Below are positions 22,997-33,177 of a stretch of DNA of 64,000 nucleotides, piece after piece. Within the stretch, counting starts at the first letter, position 1, and each line of letters starts with the position of its first letter. Source of the DNA: Umbelopsis ramanniana AG (lineage: Eukaryota; Mucoromycota; Umbelopsidomycetes; Umbelopsidales; Umbelopsidaceae); the NCBI RefSeq assembly GCF_025399195.1, contig NW_026252092.1, forward strand, positions 372,001 to 436,000. The letters are read 5' to 3'. The notes under the pieces are model-generated. The model saw nothing but the letters and a program-made list of their open reading frames with translations. It made no database searches and had not been told where the DNA came from. Made by a program: the position numbers and the translations under genes.

Positions 22997-24628
22997 TCAT
23001 TCTTCAGTATATGGTGGAAGTTCAATGAATTCCCGTATATCATGAGCAAGAGACTTTCGGAAACGGCTCCGTCCCATCAAGTTTTGCATAAGAGCTATAC
23101 CATGAGATCGAAATGTCAGATCAATCAGCATATCTCTAGAGCATTTATCCATGACAAAACTTACCAGTGACACATTCGGCATGACCCATCTTCTTATATA
23201 ATCTCATTCTAACATCTACATCGTCCCTCTTTGCCGGTGGCAATACTTCACCAAGAGCATTGTACATGTCGATGGATTGTTGAACTGGGACGACTGCATC
23301 CTTCTCACCGTGGATGAATAAAATTCTCGGCATATGGCTGGTCAAAGCTGTAGAATGTTCAAACATATCCTTATTCTGGCGAATGAGGGTGATGGGTGAG
23401 TTCTTCTTGAACGACTCTTGATTACCGCCCATAGCTCTTGCCATGGCTGAAATCTTTTCTACGCCACGATAGGTTTCGTGTTCCAGATGTGAGCCGATGT
23501 TGTACACACCAGCCAGCCTGGTAATATAAACGTGGTTAATTTCTCATCCATTTGGCAATGTTAAATTTGATATAATAGAGATTCATCCACATACAATATG
23601 AGGCCTTCGATTCTAGGAAGGGCATTTCGTGATGTGTCAATGTTTCCGTTATCAAGCAAACTATTCTCGGTTCGCTTGGCTTGCTGAAGCTGCTTGTCGT
23701 TAGCACGAATGAATCGTACTACATCCATCAAAACGGTTTGTGAGGCTAGCTGAGCTCCGGCACTATGACCCTTGTTTGGTAAAAATATAGTGTGATATGA
23801 TGATGTTAGTGGGCATTAGCATAACAAACTATCATGCTGACTTTCAAACTTACCATGATGTGAATTTGTTCCACGTCTCCGTTGAACTCATGGGCATGTG
23901 TATAAGCCCATCTGATAGCCTTTCGTATATCTTGATACATCGCATCCGCCTTCACCTCTGGGTATTTACGATAATCAGGAAGGACTACTATGTAACCTAA
24001 TTCCCGAAGTGTGTTTGCCATGGTGGTGTACATGTTTTTAGAACCAGAAGACCATGATCCTCCGTAAATAAAAACAACTATTGGGTTGGGAGAGCTGCTC
24101 TTCGTCGATGGCAAATATAAATCTAATTGAGCAGCCTGATTGTCCTCATCGTATGGAATATTTCGCCTAAATCCGGACACATTAGATCCAACAGGGATTA
24201 TAACGTCGTTCATCGACAAGATGACATTACCTGATGATGCGGTCAAAGTCGGTTGTACTGAGGCTGATGTATCTCCAGATGAAGTAGCTTCCAGCGATAG
24301 GTATATAGGTGAACAGACCAATAACCATATGCAAAACGGCATAATTCACTTTCAAAATACGAGTTGGGCTGTATGGAAGATTGAAAGACGTGTCGGATTG
24401 AGCTGCATAAAGGTATACTACCCAAGCTATAACATAAAGTGTTGCTGATTTTCGACGGGCATGTCAAGATTCCGGTTAGATAACTGGCAAGGAATGGGCG
24501 AAAAACACTGTCTACTTACAAACAACAAATGCGATCAATGGCAGACTGAGAATGACACATAGAATCAGTACGGGCAAAAAGAATAACGACAGAGAGACCG
24601 TCATCGTTCGTGAGTCCAGCAACGCCAT
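22997..24628 (-). CDS. Membrane alpha/beta hydrolase, prenylcysteine-methylesterase-like
   Basis: Six exons (24628-24520, 24426-24231, 24166-23854, 23770-23595, 23517-23165, 23094-22997) give 414 residues. Two hydrophobic N-terminal segments (SLSLFFLPVLILCVILSLPL and an AVLHMVIGLFTYIPIAG segment) suggest anchoring in ER or Golgi membrane. The hydrolase part shows the oxyanion motif FIYGGSWSSG, the nucleophile elbow MGHSAGAQL, the Asp region ILFIHGEKDAVVP and a late His in MGHAECV. This layout and the NIPYDEDNQAAQLDLYLP opening resemble isoprenylcysteine alpha-carbonyl methylesterases, which de-methylate prenylated proteins; other lipases are possible. The last intron (70 nt, GGTATAG acceptor) resolves an apparent frame change. 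A longer ORF start at 24730 exists; I chose 24628 because it directly precedes the membrane segment. Confidence 0.8.
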
Positions 24629-25071
24629 TTTGGCGAACGAGTGAGAAAGAAGAATGCAAAGAACTCGAGACCATTTTTTTTCGTGTGATGAGCTTTGAGC
24701 CTCCGATTGCCTTTTGTATACAAAAATCAATAATTACGAAATGATCTTGTGATGATATCGATTTCGCTTGGGAGTGAGTTTCTTGCCGTGATGAGGTACT
24801 GGGTCATTGTTAGCAATATGATCGATACATTACATCCGTATTTCTGAATGATTTCATCATTCAACCACACCGTTCTATTCTTTCTGATGACAATGAAAAG
24901 AGGACGATCACATCCTCGAAACAGACCGGCATGGAAGAGATCATTCCGCAAAAGGAAAGACGAACGCTGGACATCTGATTTGCATCAGCGCATCACGTTT
25001 AAGGCACCTCTTTTCTACTTTCTCGCTTCTTTTGTTTGATCTTCTTCTTTGCCAGCCATACCATTTATTCT
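24629..25071. promoter_or_regulatory. Divergent promoter, esterase / disordered-protein genes
   Basis: 443 bp between two divergent starts. Short ORFs inside lack coding character. No specific element recognised. Confidence 0.45.
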
Positions 25072-26865
25072 ATGTACAAACCCAAGAAGAAGAAGTCAGT
25101 ATTCGGGATCTCAACAATGGGGGGTATGCACTACCCTCAAGACCAGAATGGCCGCTCCATATCGCCTGCGGATACTCTGGATGAAGTTGGTTATCCTCGT
25201 AGCAATCGTCCAATACCTGAACCAACTTCTATTCGCATCCTTAGCCCGGACGAGAATGCTGTGGCACGTCCCACAAAGTCGCCTCCCCCAGTACTGATGC
25301 CCCGACCAATGCACGCTATTGCACCAACTCGTAATTTAGTGCTTAAGAATGAGTATGAAAAGGCAGACTCGCCAACACCATCGCCCGCCAAGATACAGCG
25401 TACACCTACACCACAACCACCTGTTCATGCAGAATCGGATCACAGCTGTGAGAGTGACTATGGAGACGCTAAGGAATCAGCCTTCACTCCGCCAGCTGAA
25501 CTTGAACCATCGCTTACCAGCGCATCCAATTCTGAAGGGAAATCCGATGAAGGGAGCGATAGATTTGAGCAGGACGCTAATGCGCGAATGAAACAGTTGG
25601 AAGGAATACTGGAACTCAATGAACCTTTGAATGACGCACCTATGAAAACCATCACTTTTGTCGGAGGGTCGCCCATCCACGTGAGTGCTCCATCATCATC
25701 AAAATCCTCTTTGGATAAGCCGCCTCAGCCAGACTTTATTATTTCTTCGGATAACAACAACAACAACAACAGTGGTATCATGAGATCCCGGCGGACATCC
25801 ACTGCTGATACACCGTCGCATTCTTCATCAACACAACAAATAATGCAGCAGTCTACTTCTAAGCAATTATCTTCCCCTCACGATGACCCAACTGTTGCTA
25901 GTGTTATTGCTCAAGAAAACGATATGCTTCGAAAACAGCTAAGCGAACTAAAACTTGAGCGTAAAGAGCAAAAAAAGCTCGAGGACGAACATAAAAAACG
26001 CATCGATGAAATGTTTGATAAAGTGAAGCAGCTTGAAGGTCAACTACGACGTGCTTTAGATACCACCAACCTAGCTCCCAGTAAAAGCACCCCGACATCA
26101 GTTGGTTTCAATAATCGACAAGCCCAACGATCGTCGCCAGGGCAAAGAATACCAAAGAAAGTAACCACGCATGGCGAAATAAGGCACAGGATCATTCCTC
26201 GAACAGAAGAATCCGAAGATCCTTACCCACCAGTGTATGAACGTCCCAGGCGCAAGTCTCTTACAGCAAGGCCAACCAGTGGAGACTTGAGAAGAGTCTC
26301 TATCTCCCAGACGCCTTTGGAGCACATTCCTCGCTCTGTGCCAGGTCGGAGTCGGAGCCGCAGTCGCAGCCGCGAACGACCGAAGCACAGAGTAGCAACG
26401 GCACTTCCAGAAGAAGAAATCCCTTATTATCGACGAGAGTCTTGGTCCAGTCGCCAGCCTGAAGTTGAGCATAAGCCTAGAAGGAGAGAGTATTTGGAGA
26501 CCGACAGTGAATATTTTTCGGACGATGAATCTCATTATTATGACGACGAGCCTCACTACCACCACCGAACTCCCCGGCATAGCTCTTCTGCAGTATACGG
26601 CCGTTCAAACATTGATCGAAGAGCGCAACCATTGGCTCGTCGGCAATCGTTTGGATCATACCCGCGTCGAAGCTCGCATGAGCTTTATGAGGAAGGATAT
26701 GATCGGGTATACCTTGCGCGAGTTGCCCTTCGAGAACCAAATCCAATCAGGCGCCGTCCCTCCAATAAAAATCTGCGCTACCGTGAGCCCGTTTATGACG
26801 AACATCCTCGAGGTTATTCATCAACGCAAACACGACGGCATGGCACAAACACGCACTATCTGTAA
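25072..26865 (+). CDS. Large disordered Arg/Ser-rich protein with a short coiled coil, unknown function
   Basis: Intronless, 597 residues from the chosen ATG; an in-frame ATG at 25036 would add a hydrophobic dozen. I do not recognise the family. The protein opens with a basic MYKPKKKKSVFG. It then runs through Pro/Ser-rich sequence, a poly-Asn tract (about 25755-25773) and one heptad-patterned helix (ENDMLRKQLSELKLERKEQK onward, about 285-340) likely to form a coiled coil. The last 200 residues are rich in Arg, Ser, Tyr, His and Glu, including an alternating tract RSRSRSRSRE and repeated D/E-S-Y blocks. Such composition is seen in septation, polarity or RNA-granule scaffolds, but nothing specific can be claimed. 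Third-position composition matches neighbours, so it is a real gene. Confidence 0.75.
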   Translation: MYKPKKKKSVFGISTMGGMHYPQDQNGRSISPADTLDEVGYPRSNRPIPEPTSIRILSPDENAVARPTKSPPPVLMPRPMHAIAPTRNLVLKNEYEKADSPTPSPAKIQRTPTPQPPVHAESDHSCESDYGDAKESAFTPPAELEPSLTSASNSEGKSDEGSDRFEQDANARMKQLEGILELNEPLNDAPMKTITFVGGSPIHVSAPSSSKSSLDKPPQPDFIISSDNNNNNNSGIMRSRRTSTADTPSHSSSTQQIMQQSTSKQLSSPHDDPTVASVIAQENDMLRKQLSELKLERKEQKKLEDEHKKRIDEMFDKVKQLEGQLRRALDTTNLAPSKSTPTSVGFNNRQAQRSSPGQRIPKKVTTHGEIRHRIIPRTEESEDPYPPVYERPRRKSLTARPTSGDLRRVSISQTPLEHIPRSVPGRSRSRSRSRERPKHRVATALPEEEIPYYRRESWSSRQPEVEHKPRRREYLETDSEYFSDDESHYYDDEPHYHHRTPRHSSSAVYGRSNIDRRAQPLARRQSFGSYPRRSSHELYEEGYDRVYLARVALREPNPIRRRPSNKNLRYREPVYDEHPRGYSSTQTRRHGTNTHYL

Positions 26866-27189
26866 TATACATAGACATTTTTGATTCTCATAACATAAAA
26901 GAATACCCCTTTCAATTTTTTTTTTTTTTTTTTTGCTTCTGTATCCGTCCAAGCCCAAAAGAAACCCACGACACCCTTTGTCAAGTGGCAAATCACTAAT
27001 AATTAAAAAGTGCCTCAAACTGGTTGAATCGATCTCTCAATTGAAATAATTATACTTTGAAATGGCCCGTGCTTTAGTGAAGCACGCTATCCTGCCGTTT
27101 GCCAGAGAAAAATTTCCAGTCTTCGAGTGAAAGACCTTTGTGTGCGCATAATTTTTTTGGCGCTGGTTTCTCGCGTGGGCAAGCCCAAC
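26866..27189. other. Intergenic with 19-nt T tract
   Basis: Spacer of about 320 bp between two rightward genes. Contains a T run at 26916-26934, soon after the upstream stop. Nothing else seen. Confidence 0.5.
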
Positions 27190-29838
27190 ATGGCAGATCT
27201 TACCACCCTCAACTATAATGACATTATAGGAACGTGTAATAGATTGAAAAGCTTTTTTGCGCAATACACATCCATCATAATCGATGCTAGCAACGGCATT
27301 GCAAAGACATTTCACGCACAGCTGCCAAAGATTCTAGCAGAGATCTTTGGATCAACTACAAAACGGTACAGTAACTTATACATGCGAGCCGCAGCCATAC
27401 CCCTGTCTTCTAATCTACCTCTATCCTCAGTGGATGGTTGCAAATAGCGACGACAAAGCAAGAGGACAAAGCTGTCTATGAGCTACTCGAGCCAAACGGT
27501 CCTTTCTTTACGTGTATCTTACAAATGCAATATCAACGCCATTTTGCATATGAGATCCTCCCTAATAAGCTTCCTGTAGGGCCACTACATTTTTATGCTT
27601 TGTCGAATGCCTATCGATTTCTTACCTATCTCTTTGTTTCAATTTCTAGGCCAACATCCAAGCATTCTTCAAGCCAAGCGCATATCACCTCCTGCCTCCC
27701 ATATATTCCGACCGAATGCAGACCTATTCTCCAGAACAGATGTCGTTTACCGACAACTCAAATCCGTTCCATGCCTCTCGGCAACTTTCTGCGTCACAAG
27801 CAGCCATGGGACGCCGTATAGCAGGAGCCAGTACGGGTGTCACCGACATCAAGCTCACCTTCTCTGCCTATGAATTTTTTATTTTCAATTTTTTACATGG
27901 CGCTATATGGAACACCTACAAGCAAGAGATGGCAAAGCCACTTCCTCATATGACAGTAAGTACCAACATACACCAGTTGTAGCAAACATCTCGAACCACA
28001 TCTAAAGCGGATATTAGTTTCCTACCCAGGCATTTGGAGCGCGCCCTGCATTTCCTCCTAGTAAACCAGCACAACCACAACCAAAATGCATGCTAAACAC
28101 AATGTACGCGCCGTTATTGGAAGCCTATGTAGCGTGGGCATTGCCTACATCGGCTGGTGGGATGAAGGCAAGGAAGGAAGAATCCAACTTTTTCTTTCAA
28201 GCTGCTTCTGAAGTGTGGGTCAATGAAACAATTCCAAATTACGGACAAAGGCTTGCGGATGAAGTGCTTTTTTGCATTGCCACACTGTCGAGAGCGATCA
28301 TGCAACAAGATCTCAGGAAAGCGACATCTGTGGGCAAATTTCATACCAATGCTGACGTGATATCCTTCGCTTATACTTCAATGAAAGATTGCATGTATAT
28401 CTGGTTAAAGGAGGCGATTAAGAACTGGCCATTAGAGGACTCGTTTTTGGAGGTAAGGGTTTTTACTGGCTCTATTGCTAAACGATCAAAGTACTGACAC
28501 GGCGTTTTCAAGATTGTCAATCTTTGGAGTATTTGGGCCGCACCTTGGCGATTTGGAGATCCAGCTCGCAGTGAGGCAGACGACAAAACTAAACCTATTG
28601 AAGAAGGATGGGGACTGTATATAGCACACAACTTCTTGTTCTATCATACACTCGTGGAACTACTTTTGCTTAGATCTGCAAAATATGGATACGCGGAAAA
28701 CGCACCACGGTACCACTATGTCATTCGTAGTGTAGCAACAAGATACAGGGACAATGGGTCAGTGAAAGGCGAAGTTCGCTCACTTCTTCGGCTGGTTAAT
28801 GTGCTTTCACTGGAAGGAATTGTACCACTTCTATCTGAGATCGAGCAGGCTCTCACGACTCAACTAAATGCACAAACAAGCACCCGCCAAGATCTTGGTA
28901 TTCAATCCCCAATATTAGCTCAAGTCGATCCCGCCATTTCAGCTATCTTACCGGAACTACGATCTAATATGGCTGTGTTAGAAGGGCCTGAATGGTCACC
29001 GCCAACGATGTATTCGAAATATATGCCTAGCGCCAAGAATCCCATCGACGATGCACTATTGGCTCTGAAGCAATCGATATATCTACGGTTCTCAATGCTT
29101 CCAAAACAACAAGCAGCAGGATCCAGTAGTGGCGACTCAAATTGGAGGAATATTGTGGCTACGACATCACATGTAGCACCTATGAGTCGTGCTTCGCTTA
29201 GTCCTGAGGCAGCCTCACGTGTGAGAAAGCAAGCTACTGAAATGCAACGTCTAGCTCAATCTTTAGGCACAATGTTCAATGTAAGCGGTGTTTTTGGTAT
29301 GTGTGAATATGTGATATAGTTACTGATCACAAGTCGATAATAGATACCAGCTGCTGAACTGGAACATTTAGCGCTAGCTGGTTCCATCGATGATGATGCA
29401 GCGGCCAGGCAACTCCAATCCAGGAAGGGACCGGTACGGACACTCTTTGCAGAAATCTCACAACAAGTTCGACAACGTGGATTCCTCAGCTCTGAAGGCA
29501 AAAAGGAGGTTCAAGAAGGTTTACGAAAATGCAGCAACCTTGATGTTCCAGCCCTTGGTCCTCGAGCAGAGCACATGGTTCGATCCTACGAAGTTGCCAT
29601 TCTTATACCATACGTTGTATGGTTTGACAGGCATCTCAACAGATATGTAAGCCATGGTCTTATGAGCGTCCAAATTCTTCTCATTCATATAACTAACTGT
29701 ATCAATCAGTATCAACGCTTTGTTCCAGAGACTTCGACAGTCTTTCCACCACGGCTTACTATTCGGCCAATAGCAGCTTGGATCAACCTTGCTTACTTGC
29801 TACTTATCATACTATTGTGGAGATGGCTCTTCAGCTAG
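27190..29838 (+). CDS. SMPD4-like protein (neutral sphingomyelinase-3 family)
   Basis: Seven exons (27190-27365, 27431-27575, 27650-27955, 28030-28452, 28513-29280, 29344-29646, 29710-29838) give 749 residues. Recognised by the SMPD4-type opening (a short helical segment then LLEPNGPFFTCILQMQ), the FNFLHGAIWNTYKQEMAKPL and MLNTMYAPLLEAYVAWALP blocks, a Trp-rich NLWSIWAAPWRFGDP stretch, and a C-terminal tail anchor (AAWINLAYLLLIILLWRWLF). Human SMPD4 sits in ER and nuclear envelope. Its sphingomyelinase activity is disputed, and fungi largely lack sphingomyelin, so an inositol-phosphosphingolipid or structural nuclear-pore-linked role is as likely. Splices keep frame throughout; the exon 2 donor (GTAGGG) is weak. 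Confidence 0.75.
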
Positions 29839-30032
29839 AGATATACAGCCAGGTATTTTAGACTGGTATCATTCTTAGAAACTATAGCATGAATTTGAAA
29901 CACGCACATACGGGTATTCATTGTATCTTGTGGGATTAAAAAGTCAAACATCCTCGTGGATCAAACAAGCACTTTCAGTGTTGCATGCGAAATACTGCTA
30001 CGAACGTTTTATTTTTTTTATAATTCGCCTAG

Positions 30033-32417
30033 TTAGAGAACATAGGTTGCAGTAGTTGCACTCATACCGTCATAAATGCAGGTATTATTAACAGGAATGT
30101 ATTGACGAGTGATGATCTTGATAACCTCTTGAGCAACAAGTCCGCCCATTAAGGAGGCAATGTTCGGAAGCTCTGCACCGTTATATCGAGCACTGAATGT
30201 AGAGTTAAGATTAGTTGGGATGAGCATTCATTTTGGCTTTGGTATTAGCTATCCAACGGAAGTGACTTACAAGTTGATGATACAAGGTTTAAGGCGGTCG
30301 GTGGTCAATGCCACTGCTTTGTTATTGGGTATGCCAACGGATGTCAAGACATTTGTTGTGCAGTCTTCCAACAGCTTGACTGTCTCCTCTTCGTCACGGT
30401 CTACACATTGTGCCAATCAAAAAGATATAAAATTAGTAACTTTATCGTTTCGCAAATAGATTAACAGCAATGGCTATGACATACCTTTCAGGCTACCGTA
30501 TTCTTTTACAAACAGATCTGCTGCTCGAAACATCACGTAGTGAACAATGTTGTTTTGCGGATCACTCTCTTCCAACCATTGACCTAGAATATTCATTAGT
30601 TTTTTACATAATATACATCTTTTGTTCTGTGAGATACTTACAAATCGCAGTGGTATTTGGCTCGGTAAGATACTCTTGTTCTAATGTGCGGTATCGGATT
30701 ACCTTCACGTGAGAAGCGAACTTGCAAAATTCTTCTATTTCTCTAGAATCGATCGCATCCGATAGTAATTCAACACTTGTAAGGAGACCTTGAACTCTAG
30801 CGTTAATTGCTTCATAGTCCTCAATCGCCTTTTGTCGATATCTATATGAACAGTGAGCACCACTTTGGTCAAAAACGTGTTCCAAGAACGCAATTCTGAT
30901 TTACATCAATCTGTACATACATTTGCTGAAGCCGAACGTATCCCTTGGTATCAGCCTTCATGTCGGGAAGTTTTCCAGGTAAAGGAAGTAGACCTGATCC
31001 TTCGTTTTGAACAAAGTCTCGAATTGCTCTGGCAATAATCCAAAAGTTTGATGACTTTTGATCGACATTTGCTTAGTTTGGCTGGCCTACATGATATCCG
31101 CCATGCTCTTATACACAACTTACATCCTTGGTAATGTTTTCACAGCTTGGATCATTTAGTATACTTTGTAGCTCACTTGGAACCTATGAAGTATATGTTA
31201 GCACAGGTCTTGCCGTTTTTTCCTTCCTGCTTTACTTACCCCAGATGTAGATGCTAATCGCCAAACATGTGATATAGCCTCTTCGAAATTCTCTTCATCA
31301 TAGCTCCGCATACCCTTTTTTAATAATTCCTTGAATTCATTTCGTTCAGAATAAGATGAAGGTAGCTTTCCGTCATGCTGCTCACGAATATTAATGAATG
31401 AAGTCCAGAATTCGCTCAATTACCCAACCAGTGAATAGCCTACCTTTGATTTCCACACTTGCAAATAATGTTGCAACACTACAACAAATGGTACGTGACC
31501 ATGCTCAGACGAATCCATCTTGTCAAAATCAAATTCTTTTACGTAGTCAAGCAACGTAGGAAATGGCATGTCCAGTCGGAGATCGCTAGAGTTTTCCGGG
31601 TGGGTTTCAATGACTGTGAGTTGATTCATAGATCAGTTAACACCACATAGATCGGAGAGCGCCAACAGCAATAAAACTTACTTGTATTTTCACCAGCTTG
31701 AATTCTGAACATGCCAGTAAACCCTATGCATTTAACCAGGAATAATGGTGTCTTAGTGGCCTCACAAATATTTGCGAGTTTGAGTGCCAGGGTATCGCTA
31801 AGACTCGTGGCAATGACCATGGTAAATTGATCAAAGAAGGACGGTTCCTCTACAATAAGATATTCTGGAGACTACAACGGAATAAGATACAAAGCACTGC
31901 ATCACACATCCAACCGCCTACACCTACCCTTTCATCATGGTGTCCTTTAACATCTTCATTCAATTCCCGCAAATACTCGACTGTTGCTAAAGATTTTGAC
32001 TTTCCAATGCAGGAAGTGTCTAGGAAGAAGTTGCTTGAAACGTCTTTCTGGTTCACTATCGCGTTATCTGCAATCGAGAAAGAGCCAATGCCTTTTGCAT
32101 ACAAGCGATACGTCAGTTGTTGTTATTAATAGAGGTTATGGATACTGTTCAAGTACCCAAGGTACACTTACCGGGTAATATCAAATTTTTGAGAATCTCT
32201 GTTCCGGTAGTGGTTGCATTCAATAAGCAAACGTTTGCGTTTTCCAGGGCTGCTTGGCCGCTGGCTGCCCATAACCTATCGGAACGGGGATAACGAAGGT
32301 GCTGTCCGCTTAGTCATTCAAGTGGGAAGCTATGATACATCTGCCAAAATGAAATGTGACCACATACCGAAGCTGCCTGTCGTACTTTTGCGCTTTTAGA
32401 TCTGGTATCGCTGTCAT
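30033..32417 (-). CDS. ULA1: NEDD8-activating enzyme E1 regulatory subunit (NAE1/APPBP1/Ula1)
   Basis: About a dozen short exons. The start [20 protein letters not shown] (ATG at 32417) joins through introns to [98 protein letters not shown] and the end [20 protein letters not shown]. These blocks follow the human NAE1 order closely. With the Uba3 subunit it adenylates NEDD8/Rub1 for transfer to cullins, switching on SCF-type ligases. As expected for this half of the heterodimer, no catalytic Cys domain is seen. Splices I checked: 32368/32275, 32172/32091, 31928/31871, 31682/31613, 31444/31377 and 31240/31183. The intron after RLQQ uses a GTATGT donor. Confidence 0.92.
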
Positions 32418-33177
32418 TACGTAGTTGAGATGCCAATATACGACACCGAGCTTGTCGATAGGAACGGGGTACGGAAAGCAATGTGACTACTTTTACTAAA
32501 GTCATCATTCAAGGTTAAGGGATGCTTGGAAAAGGAGCTTCTAGGGACATTAGAGGCCACCATCATGCTCGGTCACTGAATGCTAAGAGTCATTATTTGA
32601 TATCACATTTTATTGCTTTCATAAACTAGTGTACGATTGGAGCGTAAGTGCTTATGCAGTGGTGATATCATGTTGTTGAGAACACCATCGCCTTTTCAGT
32701 TCATTGAAAAGAGATACAGGTCACAATATGAGATAATATGGAAACACGCATTGGTTTGATTACACCTAAAGGTCTTCTTCACTTAGAGTTTGAGTGATTG
32801 GGCTTGTGTTTTGATTCAATGAAAATTTGCTGGGTTAGCTGTTTGGTTGGCGGTCGGAGCAGAGCTGTGTGCTTGTCTCTCATTCGCTCCGCTCACAAGC
32901 CGTGTTTGAAAAAACACACAATTTTTGTTAGGCACTTTCTGCGTTGGCCTCTGCACACTACTACAACCTCCACCACCACTCACACCTTGCCGAAGTACTT
33001 GTGGGTTTAGCAATAATATTCAGCCTACATTCACTTTCAGATCACCATCTCAACAACCTAACCCACCATTCGGCCACAAAATAACCAAAACTTTATTAAG
33101 AGATACTTTTTGTTGGGGTTTTCTGACTACACCACACGGTTGCACTTTGTCCTTGGTTCCTTCAACTTCTCAGTAGC
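32418..33177. promoter_or_regulatory. Divergent promoter, NAE1 / bromodomain-kinase genes
   Basis: 760-bp spacer between two divergent starts. The part nearest the rightward gene (about 32900-33177) is CT- and CA-rich, like a fungal core promoter and leader. No named site recognised; small ORFs here look random. Confidence 0.5.

Noticed and set aside
23100-23164. A possible 31-nt intron or frame break at the end of the esterase gene
   Set aside because: A normal 70-nt intron with a CTGAC branch and TATAG acceptor (23095-23164) restores the frame without invoking a defect.
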